Shown in pieces: positions 62,908-64,000 of a stretch of 64,000 nt of DNA (positions within the stretch are counted from its first letter, which is position 1; each line of letters starts with the position of its first letter). The notes under the pieces were generated by a model. That model was not told the DNA's origin. It was given only the letters and a program-made list of their open reading frames with translations, and searched no databases. A program made the position numbers and the translations under genes. Source of the DNA: Parietichytrium sp. I65-24A (lineage: Eukaryota; Sar; Bigyra; Thraustochytrida; Thraustochytriidae); the NCBI GenBank assembly GCA_012862575.1, contig BLSF01000057.1:220296-284295 (forward strand), given 5' to 3'.

Positions 62908-64000
62908 CTTCCTTCGGCTCCAAATCTGCACGGGAGTGAGCAGTAGCAACTTTGTACACTAACACGCCAACAAAACCAGAAAGAATAGACCACAAAGCAC
63001 CCGCGCAAACTCTATCTAACCTGGCAGCCACTCTCCACACAAGCGACCCCGAACTTCAACCCCACCAAAAAGCAGCCACTGACTGACTGATGCCTTGCAA
63101 CTCCTTCGCGAATCGTTCGTTCGCCTTCTTCCCTCTACATACAGAGTGCGCGCAGACACGTTCAAGTCTTCTGCACTCCCAACGCTTACTCTTGTCCTCT
63201 GCGCCTTCCGCGTTCGTCTTTCTCGTTCGCCACTTGTACCACTTGTTGACTTACTTGACTTACCCGACTCCAGCGATCTCCAGCGTACTCGCTGCACTCG
63301 ACTAACAACTCACTGTCAGTGAACTCAGTAGCGCTTTGCTACGCCTTCCCTGTTTCCCTGTTTCACGTTCCGGTACCGGCGATAGCACTAGCACTAGCTA
63401 GTGTCATCTAGTAGAATCCTTTGTTTGTGTGAGGAGGTGAATGAACTTTTAGTAGCCATTCCGTAGTGCGCATAAGGACTCTTATCAGACGGGACAACTA
63501 GCTGACTAGCTGACCGAGTTTTGACTCACTAGGAGTACGATGATGTATGGGCTTGTATGGACTCCTGGTCACCGACTAATCACAACTACCTCGCTGACGC
63601 TGTGTCTTACCATTGAGGGGTAAGCTTAGTAATACTTGTATGACGGAGATTTATTAGTTATTTCGTAAAGGATTCACTGTCAGAACAGAACAGAAGAAGA
63701 ATCGAGTAATCGAGTAAAAAGCTATCTCGCAAATTTAGTTTAGACTAAAATTCAGAATTCAGAAGAAGAATGTTCTGACGCATTCATAGAAATCAGTAAG
63801 AATTTCGAAAAGGCTGAAGAGTCTGAAGAGGTTGAAGAAGAAGAAGCTACTATGGTACTAGCTAGAGTCTGGTATGGGTCCGCGAACGTTTTCCAAGTTT
63901 TTCGTTCGTTCCAGAGTGCCGTTGTCACACGTTCTCGTAAACGCTTCTTCTAGCTACGACGCAACTCGGCCATGGCCATCTTCGAACTGTGAGTACAGTA
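62908..64000. promoter_or_regulatory. Upstream region of the RhoGAP gene to window end
   Basis: A perfect palindrome CCGGTACCGG lies at 63370-63379, about 460 bp upstream of the RhoGAP start, and an AGCACTAGCACTAGCTAGTG repeat at about 63384-63404. The remainder is AT-rich with a purine run (about 63755-63840). A possible ATGGCCATCTTCGAACTG at 63972 stops at once and is not called. Confidence 0.45.

Noticed and set aside
63972-63992. Start of a gene at the window end (ATGGCCATC...)
   Set aside because: The frame stops after six codons, and the following GTGAGT does not match the GTAAGT donors seen in all other introns here.

Overview
The window is nuclear DNA of a gene-dense eukaryotic microbe. 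It holds 24 protein genes in 64 kb, mostly single-exon, separated by short intergenic gaps. Eight introns of 66-130 bp can be placed, and every one starts with GTAAGT. The gene set is eukaryotic throughout: nucleoporin, NPL4, eIF2B gamma, BUD31, HOP2, actin-interacting protein 1, PP1, an FAD glycerol-3-phosphate dehydrogenase with an EF-hand, and an RGS protein. The EGF-type secreted protein, with its DCSLRECP-like and GHG repeats, resembles proteins I associate with stramenopiles (oomycetes, labyrinthulomycetes, diatoms). A stramenopile, perhaps a labyrinthulomycete, is my best guess. It is an inference and was not tested by any search. No rRNA, tRNA, CRISPR, transposase or viral gene was recognised.

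Layout. 1-10.4 kb: 3' part of a GMC flavoprotein oxidoreductase; a cyclic-nucleotide-binding/RGS signalling protein; a very long UxaA/altronate-dehydratase-type protein; an OB-fold plus methyltransferase protein whose 3' end is tandemly duplicated. 10.9-14.3 kb: two tandem paralogous type II membrane proteins of SGNH/PC-esterase type. 14.7-26.9 kb: nuclear and housekeeping genes (HOP2, eIF2B gamma, NPL4, a PARP-finger RAD16-like SNF2 protein with two RING fingers, PP1). 28.9-37.3 kb: AIP1, a basic/acidic membrane protein with repeated ASVRS sites, a FolD-like protein with altered active-site residues, and GAPDH. 37.9-48.9 kb: Nup85, BUD31, a TARBP1/Trm3-type SPOUT protein, and an unrecognised 690-residue protein. 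50.2-62.9 kb: mitochondrial glycerol-3-phosphate dehydrogenase, an EF-hand/coiled-coil protein, an EGF-repeat secreted protein, a Kelch-BTB protein, and a WW-WW-CRIB-RhoGAP protein.

The genes do not form one pathway. GAPDH and FAD-dependent glycerol-3-phosphate dehydrogenase both belong to central carbon and NADH metabolism. The CNB-RGS, PP1 and RhoGAP proteins are signalling parts. HOP2 and the RAD16-like protein handle DNA. Genes alternate in convergent and divergent pairs. Divergent or upstream gaps carry GTAC-rich palindromes (GTACCGGTAC and relatives), and start codons are commonly preceded by a purine-rich leader on the coding strand.

The most unusual items are: the double-length UxaA protein, whose two halves have lost complementary parts of the family's conserved residues; several otherwise ordinary proteins with lost catalytic or zinc residues (FolD-like, TARBP1-like, BUD31); and the PARP-finger/RAD16/double-RING architecture. 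Family comparisons were made from memory without a database search.
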